9,422 bases of DNA from HXMU1420-2 sp040830545. GTDB taxonomy: Bacteria > Pseudomonadota > Alphaproteobacteria > Rhodobacterales > Rhodobacteraceae. The stretch lies in contig JBFOMB010000075.1 in NCBI GenBank assembly GCA_040830545.1, positions 1-9,422 on the forward strand, written 5' to 3'. The notes under the pieces are model-generated. The model was not told where the DNA came from. It made no database searches and saw only the letters and a list, made by a program, of their open reading frames with translations. A program made the position numbers and the translations under genes. Positions within the stretch are counted from its first letter, which is position 1; every line of letters begins with the position of its first letter. Below are positions 1-6,086 of the stretch, piece after piece.

Positions 1-23
1 CCATGCCACAAGCCGCAGAGTAG
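1..23 (+). CDS. possible last codons of an upstream gene (partial)
   Basis: The window opens with a short open stretch that ends in a TAG at 21-23, three bases before the MATE start. It reads ...PQAAE-stop in the same frame as the MATE gene. It could be the C-terminal tail of a gene that lies mainly outside the window, which would make the MATE gene the second gene of an operon. With only seven codons visible, it may equally be non-coding leader. No function can be assigned. Confidence 0.2.
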
Positions 24-26
24 GGA

Positions 27-1418
27 ATGGCGGCAGAGGCACGATTTCTCACCGGCTCGACCATGGGCCATGTCGTGCGAATGACCCTGACCGGAGCGGC
101 CGGGATCACCTTTGTCTTTATCGTCGACGCGCTGAACCTGTTCTGGATGTCGCAGCTGGGTGATCAGCGGCTGGTTGCGGCCATCGGATTTGCCTTTGCG
201 ATCCAGTTCTTTTCGGTCTCCAGCGGTATCGGCCTGATGATCGCAGCGACGGCGCTGGTGTCGCGCGCACTGGGCAGCGGCGACAAGGGTTTGGCGCAGG
301 AACGCGCAGCCAGTGCAGCGGTGATTGCCTTTGTGGTGCAAATCCTGATGGCGGTACTGATCATCACCTTCCGATACGACATCCTGGGCATGGCCGGGGC
401 GCGGAACGAAACGCTGGTTCTGGCGGCGCGGTATCTGGCGATGACCATGCCGTCGCTCAGTTGGATGGCCGTGGCACTGATTTGCAGCGGGGTGTTACGT
501 GCGGCTGGGGACGGGCGGCGCGCGATGTTTGTGACCCTGTCCGCAGGTTCCTTTTCGCTGGTCGTGGACCCATTGTTGATCATCGGGCTGAACCTGGGGC
601 TGGATGGCGCAGCGATTGGGCTGAACCTGTCGCGCCTTGTGTTAATATGCGTGGGGTTGAATTTTGTCACGCGCACCCATGACCTGATCGCGCTCCCGCG
701 CTTTACCGCGATACAATCCTTTTTCTTGCCGTTCATGGCCATCGCCGTCCCAGCCATCCTGACGCAGTTGGCGACACCCTTCGGCAACTACGTCCTGACC
801 CGCGTGCTGTCGCATTTTGGGGATGATGCAGTGGCCGGATGGGCGGTGGTCGGGCGACTGACGGTTGTGGCCTTTGGCGGCATCTTTTCCCTGGCCGGGG
901 CGATTGGCGGCATCTTTGGCCAGAACTTTGGCGCGGGGAAATACGACCGGTTGGTGACCACATATCGCGACGCGGTGGTTTTCTGCATCGGCTACACTCT
1001 GATCATCTGGGCAATCCTCTATTCCGTACAGGACATCGTCGCTGACGCCTTCGCCCTACCCTACGAAGGCAAACAAGTGCTGATCGCCTTCACCACGGTC
1101 GGGGCGGGCGCGTTCCTTTTCTCGGGCCTGTTCTTTGTCGCCAGTGCCGCATTCAACACGTTGGGCAAACCGACCCGCGCGACGGTGCTGACATGGATCA
1201 GGGACGGCGCGTTGACCTGGCCGCTGGCCGTCTGGATGGCCGGATACTTCGGTTCCATTGGCGTTATCTTCGCTCAGGCCCTATTGGGCGCACTGATGGG
1301 GATTGCAGCCTGCCTTTGGGGATGGCACTTCATCCGCAAAATTGGCGCGGCCCCGCCGGACCTGGATTTGCAGACGAAACGGGGCTGGCGCGACCTGAAC
1401 CGTTTCCGGAGACGCTGA
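27..1418 (+). CDS. MATE family efflux transporter
   Basis: This is a predicted inner-membrane multidrug/toxin exporter of the MATE family (MatE domain, two repeats), coupled to Na+ or H+ in known members. The 463 residues fit the family size, and the chain is hydrophobic throughout, consistent with 12 membrane helices. Family hallmarks are visible: a TM1 segment VDALNLFWMSQLG (residues 33-45), the GVLRAAGDGRRAM loop (155-167) closing the first half, GQNFGAGKYDR (298-308) in the second half, and AFNTLGKPTRAT (375-386). The start at 27 directly follows an in-frame TAG and an AGGGA that abuts the ATG. The ATG at 63 is an alternative, but it would remove the FLTGS segment that often precedes TM1 in MATE proteins. 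The stop overlaps the prmA start by one base, so the two are probably co-transcribed and translationally coupled. The substrate cannot be told from the sequence. Confidence 0.93.
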   Translation: MAAEARFLTGSTMGHVVRMTLTGAAGITFVFIVDALNLFWMSQLGDQRLVAAIGFAFAIQFFSVSSGIGLMIAATALVSRALGSGDKGLAQERAASAAVIAFVVQILMAVLIITFRYDILGMAGARNETLVLAARYLAMTMPSLSWMAVALICSGVLRAAGDGRRAMFVTLSAGSFSLVVDPLLIIGLNLGLDGAAIGLNLSRLVLICVGLNFVTRTHDLIALPRFTAIQSFFLPFMAIAVPAILTQLATPFGNYVLTRVLSHFGDDAVAGWAVVGRLTVVAFGGIFSLAGAIGGIFGQNFGAGKYDRLVTTYRDAVVFCIGYTLIIWAILYSVQDIVADAFALPYEGKQVLIAFTTVGAGAFLFSGLFFVASAAFNTLGKPTRATVLTWIRDGALTWPLAVWMAGYFGSIGVIFAQALLGALMGIAACLWGWHFIRKIGAAPPDLDLQTKRGWRDLNRFRRR

Positions 1419-2290
1419 TGCCGACCTATACCGCCCTGACCACCCTGACCGGGAAACCCGCCGCCGAAGCCCTGGGCGAGGCGATGGAGGCACTGGCCCC
1501 CGCCCCAACCGGTGTGGGCGTCTTCGAGGTCGAGGATGAGTCCGGCCTGTGGGAAGTTGGCAGCTACTTCACCGAGGCCCCGGACGACATTGCGCTGAGC
1601 CTGCTGGCCGCGGCCCATGGCGCGAAACCCTTTGCAGTGTCCGAAGTGCCCGACACCGATTGGGTCGCGCATGTGCGCCGCGAACTGGCCCCGGTAGAGG
1701 CCGGGCGGTTCTACGTCTATGGCAGCCATGACAAGGACACCGTGCCCGAGGGCGTTGAACCGCTGCTGATCGAGGCCGCGATGGCCTTTGGCACCGGGCA
1801 CCACGGCACGACGCTGGGCTGCCTGCGGGCGCTGGATCGGCTGGTGGAGGCCGGGGCATCACCCAGGTCAGTCGTTGACGTCGGTTGTGGCACCGCCGTG
1901 CTGGCCATGGCGGCGGCACGGATCTGGCCCGGCGAGATGTTGGCCAGCGACATCGACCCCGTGGCAGTGGAGGTTGCGGACACCAATGTGACCGCCAACG
2001 GACTGACCGGACGCGTACGTTGTCTGGAGGCTGCGGGGTTTGATCACCCTGATCTGGCGGGGTCTGCGCCCTATGATCTGATCTTTGCCAACATCCTCAA
2101 AGGCCCACTTGTTGCGCTGGCACCCGAGCTGGTTGGCGCGCTGGCCCCCGGTGGACATGCGATTCTGTCGGGGATTCTCAACGAACAAGCCGACAATGTG
2201 GCAGAGGTTTATGCAGGACTTGGAACCAATATCCTGCATCGCGACATGATTGGTGACTGGACGACGATAACGCTGCGCAATGAGACGTGA
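1418..2290 (+). CDS. prmA: ribosomal protein L11 methyltransferase
   Basis: PrmA is a cytoplasmic SAM-dependent enzyme that methylates amino groups of ribosomal protein L11. The 290-residue product has the usual length and two-part layout: an N-terminal substrate-recognition domain (about 1-95) and a C-terminal Rossmann-type methyltransferase domain. Visible motifs are AFGTGHHGTT (123-132, the PrmA signature), SAM motif I VVDVGCGTAVLA (152-163), the acidic ribose-binding segment SDIDPVAV (177-184), and NILKGPL (225-231), the catalytic NIL-x-x-PL motif. The reading frame is open further upstream into the MATE gene, but the ATG at 1418 gives the normal N terminus and overlaps the MATE stop codon (TGATG). 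Translation is therefore probably coupled to the exporter. No promoter of its own is apparent. Confidence 0.95.
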   Translation: MPTYTALTTLTGKPAAEALGEAMEALAPAPTGVGVFEVEDESGLWEVGSYFTEAPDDIALSLLAAAHGAKPFAVSEVPDTDWVAHVRRELAPVEAGRFYVYGSHDKDTVPEGVEPLLIEAAMAFGTGHHGTTLGCLRALDRLVEAGASPRSVVDVGCGTAVLAMAAARIWPGEMLASDIDPVAVEVADTNVTANGLTGRVRCLEAAGFDHPDLAGSAPYDLIFANILKGPLVALAPELVGALAPGGHAILSGILNEQADNVAEVYAGLGTNILHRDMIGDWTTITLRNET

Positions 2291-2393
2291 TTAAGGCGCA
2301 TTTTCAGGGCATTGGAATGGTTTGCCCCATTTCTGCCACATTTCGGCCCTAGCTCTTCCACATCCGCTGGTGGGGGCCAGACCGGAGAGTGCC

Positions 2394-2741
2394 ATGTCTG
2401 ATCACAACGTTGATTTCGACCGCCGCGTGCGCAAATTGAACCGCAAGCATGACGCCATCGCCCGGGGCTATACCACCAAGATTCGCAAGGACGGGCTGAT
2501 TGTTGTGAAGCCGCAGCGCGCGCGGATCAAATTGCCGATGAACCTGATCCTTGGGCTGGTGGCCGGGCTGGTCCTGTTCAAGGCGGTTTTGATGGGCAGC
2601 ATGGGTGCGGCGAGCTACGACGCACGCGTTGCGAAGCTGAGCGGCGGCACACCGGTGGAACAGGCAGGCGCGTTTGTTATGCAGGCCGATCCGCTGAGTG
2701 GCGCGTTGGCGAATTGGATGGCACCCTATCTGAACGGCTGA
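2394..2741 (+). CDS. small single-pass membrane protein, function unknown
   Basis: I do not recognise a named family. The 115-residue product has a strongly basic, polar N-terminal half (about 1-47, many Arg and Lys), then one hydrophobic helix (about residues 47-70, rich in Leu, Val, Gly and Met), then a 45-residue tail of mixed polarity. By the positive-inside rule, the N terminus should be cytoplasmic and the tail periplasmic. The frame is open back to 2322, but the ATG at 2394 is preferred. It is preceded by a GGAGAG ribosome-binding site 5-10 bases upstream, and the protein becomes polar and regular from there. The gene lies 103 bases after prmA and converges on the DUF1127 gene. It is probably a lineage-conserved hypothetical protein. 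Confidence 0.75.
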   Translation: MSDHNVDFDRRVRKLNRKHDAIARGYTTKIRKDGLIVVKPQRARIKLPMNLILGLVAGLVLFKAVLMGSMGAASYDARVAKLSGGTPVEQAGAFVMQADPLSGALANWMAPYLNG

Positions 2742-2764
2742 CCAATAATATGCAGAGCCCCTGG

Positions 2765-2804
2765 CCGCGGATTTTTGTCATTTGCGGATGACTTCCGTGG
2801 TTTT
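2765..2804 (+). terminator. possible terminator of the prmA-side transcript
   Basis: A composite hairpin sits just after the small membrane-protein gene. The outer arms CCGCGGA (2765-2771) and TCCGTGG (2794-2800) pair with one G-U wobble. They enclose a perfect inner hairpin GTCAT-TTGCGG-ATGAC (2777-2792), and TTTT (2801-2804) follows. The U-run is short and the stem has an asymmetric T-rich bulge, so this is only a moderate candidate. Its position between two convergent genes suits a terminator. Confidence 0.35.
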
Positions 2805-2834
2805 GGCCGGGGTGCATCCCTTTTCAAAAAAGAA

Positions 2835-2866
2835 AAACCGCGTGTTCCTTCTGGAACACGCGGTTT
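2835..2866 (-). terminator. intrinsic terminator of the DUF1127 gene
   Basis: A perfect 14-base-pair stem (arms 2835-2848 and 2853-2866) carries a 4-base loop. Read on the minus strand it is followed by a long U-rich tract (complement of the A-rich 2821-2834). On the plus strand the bases after the stem are not T-rich, so the element terminates minus-strand transcription. It lies 24 bases beyond the DUF1127 stop codon. Confidence 0.9.
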
Positions 2867-2889
2867 ATTCCGGACCTGTCTGAGGTATC

Positions 2890-3096
2890 TCAGCCGCGGT
2901 ATTTGCTCGCGACGTCGTCGATGTCACCGCGGATCAGGCCGATGTCTTCCAGTTCACGATCGCTCAGCTGGTTCAGCGCGTTGCGCGTCACGCGTGCGTC
3001 GTTCCATTCAGCCAGTGCGCCGAACAGGGAAGCGAAAGTAGAAGCGATACGGCCAGTGCGGCCGTGGGAGACGCGGGCGAATTCGATTGCAGCCAT
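2890..3096 (-). CDS. DUF1127 (YjiS-like) small protein
   Basis: This 68-residue protein has a C-terminal DUF1127/YjiS-like domain (about residues 29-65) with the signature pattern W-x-x-x-R-x-T-R-x-A-L-x-x-LSDRELEDIGL-x-R-x-DI. Proteins of this family in alphaproteobacteria are small, basic or amphipathic. Some, such as CcaF1 of Rhodobacter sphaeroides, are described as RNA-binding regulators in stress responses; whether this one acts that way is inference. The frame extends to 3174, but the ATG at 3096-3094 (MAAIEF...) is chosen because AAAGGAA lies about 8 bases upstream. The added upstream residues do not look like a DUF1127 N terminus. The gene is monocistronic, with its own promoter candidate (3147-3175) and terminator (2835-2866). 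It is divergent from ruvC. Confidence 0.9.
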   Translation of the reverse strand: MAAIEFARVSHGRTGRIASTFASLFGALAEWNDARVTRNALNQLSDRELEDIGLIRGDIDDVASKYRG

Positions 3097-3146
3097 ATCA
3101 AGTTCCTTTCGAGGTGTTTGCTGTATCTTGTCCGTTACAAGTCGCC

Positions 3147-3175
3147 ATCTATGCCGCAAAATTAGGCACGACAAG
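3147..3175 (-). promoter_or_regulatory. candidate promoter of the DUF1127 gene
   Basis: On the minus strand a CTTGTCG -35-like box (3169-3175) and a CATAGAT -10-like box (3147-3153) are separated by 15 bases. Transcription would begin near 3140, leaving a leader of about 44 bases with a good ribosome-binding site. The CTTG start resembles heat-shock sigma factor (RpoH-type) promoters of alphaproteobacteria, but the match is loose and the sigma factor is inferred. The dyad at 3182-3213 lies directly upstream, where an activator could bind. Confidence 0.35.
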
Positions 3176-3181
3176 GATCGA

Positions 3182-3213
3182 AAATTGCATGGTTCATATG
3201 CAATTTCTGCATA
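3182..3213. repeat. overlapping inverted repeats built on TGCAT
   Basis: A perfect 9-base inverted repeat, AAATTGCAT (3182-3190) and ATGCAATTT (3198-3206), has a 7-base spacer. The right arm also forms a second dyad, TATGCA (3197-3202) and TGCATA (3208-3213), with a 5-base spacer. TGCAT thus occurs three times in alternating orientation, with centres at about 3188, 3200 and 3210, roughly one helical turn apart. This is the layout of a multi-site operator, or possibly of alternative hairpins. The binding factor is unknown. Confidence 0.6.
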
Positions 3214-3368
3214 GCTCCATTTTCATTTAACGCTTTAAAAATAATCCGAAAAATCGAACGAACCCGTGTCGGAATACAGCGGTATACAGGTCGTTTTCGG
3301 ACCTTTTCCTCCGTCCATGTCGCGCCTAAACAAGTGGCATGTCGAAAACAGACCATGCGCGAAACCGC

Positions 3369-3397
3369 TTGGCCAATGTTCGCGTTTCGTGCTAGTG
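3369..3397 (+). promoter_or_regulatory. weak candidate promoter for ruvCAB
   Basis: TTGGCC (3369-3374) and CTAGTG (3392-3397) are spaced by 17 bases and could serve as -35 and -10 boxes, giving a leader of about 35 bases before the ruvC ATG. The -10 match is poor. The -35 box overlaps the perfect palindrome TTGGCCAA (3369-3376), which is flanked by CGCGAA (3358-3363) and TTCGCG (3379-3384), so a repressor could also bind here. No alphaproteobacterial SOS box (GTTC or GAAC pairs spaced by 7) was found. Confidence 0.25.
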
Positions 3398-3437
3398 CAT
3401 CAAAAAAGCAACAAAATGGGCAGGCGACGGTTGATTG

Positions 3438-3941
3438 ATGCGGATTCTGGGAATTGATCCAGGGCTCAGAACGCTCGGTTGGGGGGTAATCGACGTCTCG
3501 GGAAACCGACTCGGCCATGTGGACAGCGGGTTGTGCCAGGCAAAAGGCGACGATCTCGCGACGCGGTTGCTGGATCTGCACCAGTTACTGAGCGATGTGG
3601 TAACGCGGCTGGCCCCGGATTTTGCGGCTGTTGAGCAGACATTCGTCAACAAGGATGGGGCTGGCACGCTGAAGCTGGGTCAGGCGCGCGGCATTGCGTT
3701 GCTGGTTCCGGCACAAGCAGGCATCCCCGTGGCGGAATATGCACCGAACAAAGTAAAGAAGACCGTGGTGGGTGTGGGACACGCAGACAAGAAACAGGTC
3801 GAACATATGGTGCGGCTGCAATTGCCCGGCGCGAACCCCGAGGGCGCGGATGCGGCGGACGCTTTGGCCATCGCGATTTGCCACGCGCATCACTTGCCAA
3901 GCCTGGCCTTGGGCGAGGCAACAGCGAGGATGCGGGCATGA
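3438..3941 (+). CDS. ruvC: Holliday junction resolvase RuvC
   Basis: RuvC is the dimeric Mg2+-dependent endonuclease that cuts Holliday junctions symmetrically during recombination and repair, working with RuvAB. The 167 residues match the family length. All four catalytic acidic residues are in place with E. coli numbering: D7 (in GIDPGL), E66 (in AVEQTF), D138 and D141 (in GADAADALA). The NKDGAGTLKLGQARG segment (71-85) is also typical. The start is the ATG at 3438; a TTG three bases earlier is in frame, but the ATG gives the canonical MRILGIDPG N terminus. The stop overlaps the ruvA start (ATGA), so the two genes are translationally coupled. It is the first gene of the ruvCAB block. Confidence 0.97.
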   Translation: MRILGIDPGLRTLGWGVIDVSGNRLGHVDSGLCQAKGDDLATRLLDLHQLLSDVVTRLAPDFAAVEQTFVNKDGAGTLKLGQARGIALLVPAQAGIPVAEYAPNKVKKTVVGVGHADKKQVEHMVRLQLPGANPEGADAADALAIAICHAHHLPSLALGEATARMRA

Positions 3942-4606
3942 TCGGGCGTCTGGCGGGTCGGCTGGATTACCGGGCGGATGATCACGTGCTGATTGATGTG
4001 CGCGGGGTGGGTTACCTGGTCTATTGTTCGGATCGCACGATGATGGCTCTGCCCGCGCCAGGGGAAGCGGTGTCTTTATATACCGACCTGCTGGTGCGAG
4101 AAGATTTGCTGCAACTGTTCGGCTTCACGTCGCTGGTGGAAAAGGAATGGCATCGTCTGTTGATGAGCGTGCAGGGGGTTGGAGCGAAGGCGTCGCTGGC
4201 CATTCTAGGGACGCTTGGGCCAGATGGGGTCAGCCGGGCGATTGCTTTGGGCGACTGGAATGCGGTGAAAGCAGCCAAGGGGATTGGGCCGAAAACGGCC
4301 CAGCGAGTTGTGAACGAGTTGAAGGACAAAGCGCCAAGGGTGATGGCAATGGCGGGTCAGACCAGCGCGCCTGTTGAAATGGACGTTGTTGATGAGGCGG
4401 ATCCCCGGGCGGCGGCGTTGCCGGCTGCGCCCAATCCCGCGCCGGGAAATGCGGCGCAGTCCGAGGCGTTGGCGGCCCTGGGCAACCTTGGATATGGGCC
4501 GGGCGACGCAGCGGCGGCAGTGGCGCAGGCGCTGGACGACGGCGCCGAGGCAGAGACATCCGCGCTGATCCGCGCGGCGTTGCGGTTGCTGGCGCCCAAA
4601 GGATGA
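3938..4606 (+). CDS. ruvA: Holliday junction branch migration protein RuvA
   Basis: RuvA binds the four-way junction as a tetramer and loads the RuvB motor. The 222-residue product shows the three expected domains: an N-terminal OB-fold (1-64, beginning MIGRLAG), tandem helix-hairpin-helix DNA-binding motifs (VQGVGAKASLAIL at 78-90 and AKGIGPKTAQRVV at 113-125), and a C-terminal three-helix domain (about 173-222, ALAALGNLGYGPGDA...) that contacts RuvB. An Ala/Pro-rich linker (about 134-172) is longer than the E. coli one, which accounts for the somewhat greater length. The start at 3938 overlaps the ruvC stop by four bases and gives the canonical N terminus. The gap to ruvB is 91 bases. Confidence 0.96.
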   Translation: MIGRLAGRLDYRADDHVLIDVRGVGYLVYCSDRTMMALPAPGEAVSLYTDLLVREDLLQLFGFTSLVEKEWHRLLMSVQGVGAKASLAILGTLGPDGVSRAIALGDWNAVKAAKGIGPKTAQRVVNELKDKAPRVMAMAGQTSAPVEMDVVDEADPRAAALPAAPNPAPGNAAQSEALAALGNLGYGPGDAAAAVAQALDDGAEAETSALIRAALRLLAPKG

Positions 4607-4614
4607 CACCTGAC

Positions 4615-4656
4615 CGGACGCTCATCAGGCCGAACGGCCTTCTTCGCTGGCGTCCG
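4615..4656 (+). repeat. nested inverted repeat in the ruvA-ruvB gap
   Basis: Outer arms CGGACGC (4615-4621) and GCGTCCG (4650-4656) are perfect complements. They enclose a small hairpin AGGCCGAACGGCCT (4627-4640), which is followed by TCTT. The RNA could form a two-tier stem between ruvA and ruvB. It might act as an attenuator or an mRNA-stability element. The poly-U run is too short for a confident terminator. Confidence 0.4.
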
Positions 4657-4697
4657 TTCAGCGCCGAGCGTGCGCAAGCAAGCAAGAAGCGGCTGAC

Positions 4698-5729
4698 ATG
4701 ACTGAACCTGACCCGTCCCTGCGCCCGGCCCCCTTGCCCGAGGATCAGGATCGCGCCTTGCGACCCCAGATGCTGGACGATTTCATCGGCCAGGCAGAAG
4801 CCCGCGCAAATCTCCGCGTGTTCATTCAATCGGCCCGCCAACGCGGAGAGGCGATGGATCACACGCTGTTTCACGGGCCACCGGGCTTGGGGAAAACAAC
4901 CCTTGCCCAGATCATGGCGCGGGAGCTGGGAGTGGGATTTCGCATGACCTCGGGGCCGGTTTTGGCCAAAGCGGGGGATCTGGCGGCAATCCTGACCAAT
5001 CTTGAGACGCGAGATGTCTTGTTCATCGATGAGATCCACCGCCTGAATCCCGCGGTAGAGGAGGTCCTGTACCCGGCGCTGGAAGATTTCGAGCTGGATC
5101 TTGTGATCGGTGAAGGCCCTGCGGCGCGTACGGTTCGCATAGAACTGCAGCCCTTCACGCTGGTTGGCGCAACCACCCGCATGGGTTTGCTGACCACGCC
5201 GCTGCGCGACCGGTTTGGTATTCCGACGCGGCTGCAATTCTATTCGATCGACGAACTGTTCGAGATCGTTCGCCGCAACGCCGTTCTGTTGGGCGCGCCA
5301 GCTGACGATGCGGGCGCGCGCGAAATCGCGCGTCGTGCGCGCGGGACGCCACGGATTGCGGGGCGGTTGCTGCGGAGGGTGGTGGATTTTGCTATTGTCG
5401 AAGGGGATGGTCGCGTGACGCAGGCCCTGGCGGATGGTGCTTTGACCCGGTTGGGTGTGGATGCGCTGGGTCTGGACGGGGCGGACCGGCGGTATTTGCG
5501 GCTGATTGCGGAAGCCTATGGTGGGGGGCCGGTGGGCATCGAGACCCTATCAGCGGCGTTGAGTGAGAGCCGGGATGCGTTGGAAGAGGTGATCGAGCCC
5601 TATTTGCTGCAAAAAGGGCTGATCCAGAGAACCCCGCGTGGCCGTATATTGGCGCAGCGGGCCTGGGATCATCTGGGGCTGGCAGCGCCGCGCCCGAGCG
5701 GACCAGGTCAGAGCGATTTGTTTGAGTGA
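4698..5729 (+). CDS. ruvB: Holliday junction branch migration DNA helicase RuvB
   Basis: RuvB is the hexameric AAA+ ATPase that pumps DNA through the RuvA-junction complex. The 343 residues match the family. The visible elements, in order, are Walker A GPPGLGKTT (60-68), Walker B FIDEIH (109-114), sensor 1 GATTR (157-161), the arginine-finger region LRDRFG (169-174, R170), sensor 2 GTPRIAGRLLRR (216-227, R219), and the C-terminal winged-helix domain (about 258-335) with the typical GGGPVGIETLSAALSE stretch. The ATG at 4698 is preceded by a purine-rich AAGAAGCGG. It sits in the same direction as ruvCA and very probably in one operon, although the 91-base gap with a nested dyad could modulate its expression. 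Confidence 0.97.
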   Translation: MTEPDPSLRPAPLPEDQDRALRPQMLDDFIGQAEARANLRVFIQSARQRGEAMDHTLFHGPPGLGKTTLAQIMARELGVGFRMTSGPVLAKAGDLAAILTNLETRDVLFIDEIHRLNPAVEEVLYPALEDFELDLVIGEGPAARTVRIELQPFTLVGATTRMGLLTTPLRDRFGIPTRLQFYSIDELFEIVRRNAVLLGAPADDAGAREIARRARGTPRIAGRLLRRVVDFAIVEGDGRVTQALADGALTRLGVDALGLDGADRRYLRLIAEAYGGGPVGIETLSAALSESRDALEEVIEPYLLQKGLIQRTPRGRILAQRAWDHLGLAAPRPSGPGQSDLFE

Positions 5730-5750
5730 ACGTTTCGGGAATTAGAGTAT

Positions 5751-6086
5751 TTGCAGAACAATGAAGCACAGGACCGTCTGCAGGATTTGAGCGATCTGGT
5801 GGCATCAGTGTCGGACATCTATGCGGACCGGTTTGAGATCGAGCGTGACGCGGCCTGGTATCTGGGCAAGATGGCGGAAGAGCTGGGTGAGTTGACCTCG
5901 GCCTACCTGAAAACCTCGGGTCGGGGGAGGGGCGCGGCCAATCGGGACGATCTGGAAGCGGAATTAGCGGATCTTTTGGGTTTCGTATTACTATTTGCGC
6001 GTTGGCAAGGCATAGATGCAGGCGACGCGCTGAGGCGCAAATGGGGCAGCTACTTGGAGCGCGGCGATGAACCCGGACCAGATTGA
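5751..6086 (+). CDS. MazG-like nucleotide pyrophosphohydrolase
   Basis: The 111-residue product looks like a small all-alpha NTP pyrophosphohydrolase of the MazG/HisE-like superfamily. These enzymes use Mg2+ held by acidic residues to cleave nucleoside triphosphates or related compounds to monophosphate and pyrophosphate. The core motifs are KMAEELGEL (40-48, the EExxE element: E43, E44, E47) and LEAELADLL (68-76, the ExxD element: E71 and D74). The substrate cannot be inferred. The best start is the TTG at 5751: the frame has no ATG between the ruvB stop and the conserved core, and GGGA/AGAG lies just upstream. A GTG at residue 17 or 20 is possible but would trim the first helix. The gene starts 21 bases after ruvB and overlaps the next gene by 20 bases, so it is probably part of the same transcript. 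Confidence 0.78.
   Translation: MQNNEAQDRLQDLSDLVASVSDIYADRFEIERDAAWYLGKMAEELGELTSAYLKTSGRGRGAANRDDLEAELADLLGFVLLFARWQGIDAGDALRRKWGSYLERGDEPGPD

Larger units (their letters stand above)
3097..3437. other. 341-base divergent intergenic region between the DUF1127 gene and ruvC
   Basis: I see no credible gene here; the short open frames crossing it lack family resemblance and ribosome-binding sites. The region is clearly more AT-rich than its surroundings, especially 3221-3255. It contains the DUF1127 promoter candidate, two overlapping TGCAT dyads (3182-3213), a TTTAA-CGCT-TTAAA dyad (3226-3239), a tandem ATACAG direct repeat with 10-base spacing (3274-3279, 3284-3289), a small hairpin AGGTC-GTTTTCG-GACCT followed by TTTT (near 3288-3308), and a weak ruvC promoter candidate (3369-3397). 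The many symmetric elements suggest regulation, but no known operator was recognised. Confidence 0.6.

Noticed and set aside
1274..1804. 176-codon minus-strand open frame opposite the MATE gene and prmA
   Set aside because: Gly/Gln/Arg-rich shadow translation without a ribosome-binding site or domain.
2775..3041. 88-codon plus-strand open frame across the terminator and the DUF1127 gene
   Set aside because: It runs through the perfect terminator stem and antisense to a better-supported gene; its composition is Arg/Ser/Cys-rich and it has no family match.
3227..3238. TTAA-N4-TTAA as a possible CtrA site
   Set aside because: CtrA sites require TTAA-N7-TTAA; the spacing of four does not fit.
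3256..3263. Tandem GAAC-GAAC as a possible LexA (SOS) box before ruvC
   Set aside because: The alphaproteobacterial SOS box needs two such elements spaced by seven bases. Here they are adjacent, and no correctly spaced partner exists nearby.
3162..3581. 139-codon minus-strand open frame across the intergenic region into ruvC
   Set aside because: No ribosome-binding site and no family resemblance; it overlaps the confident ruvC start.
4230..5237. 335-codon minus-strand open frame antisense to ruvA and ruvB
   Set aside because: It lies wholly opposite two well-supported genes, has low-complexity Arg/Pro/Gln-rich composition, and is explained by high GC at third codon positions.
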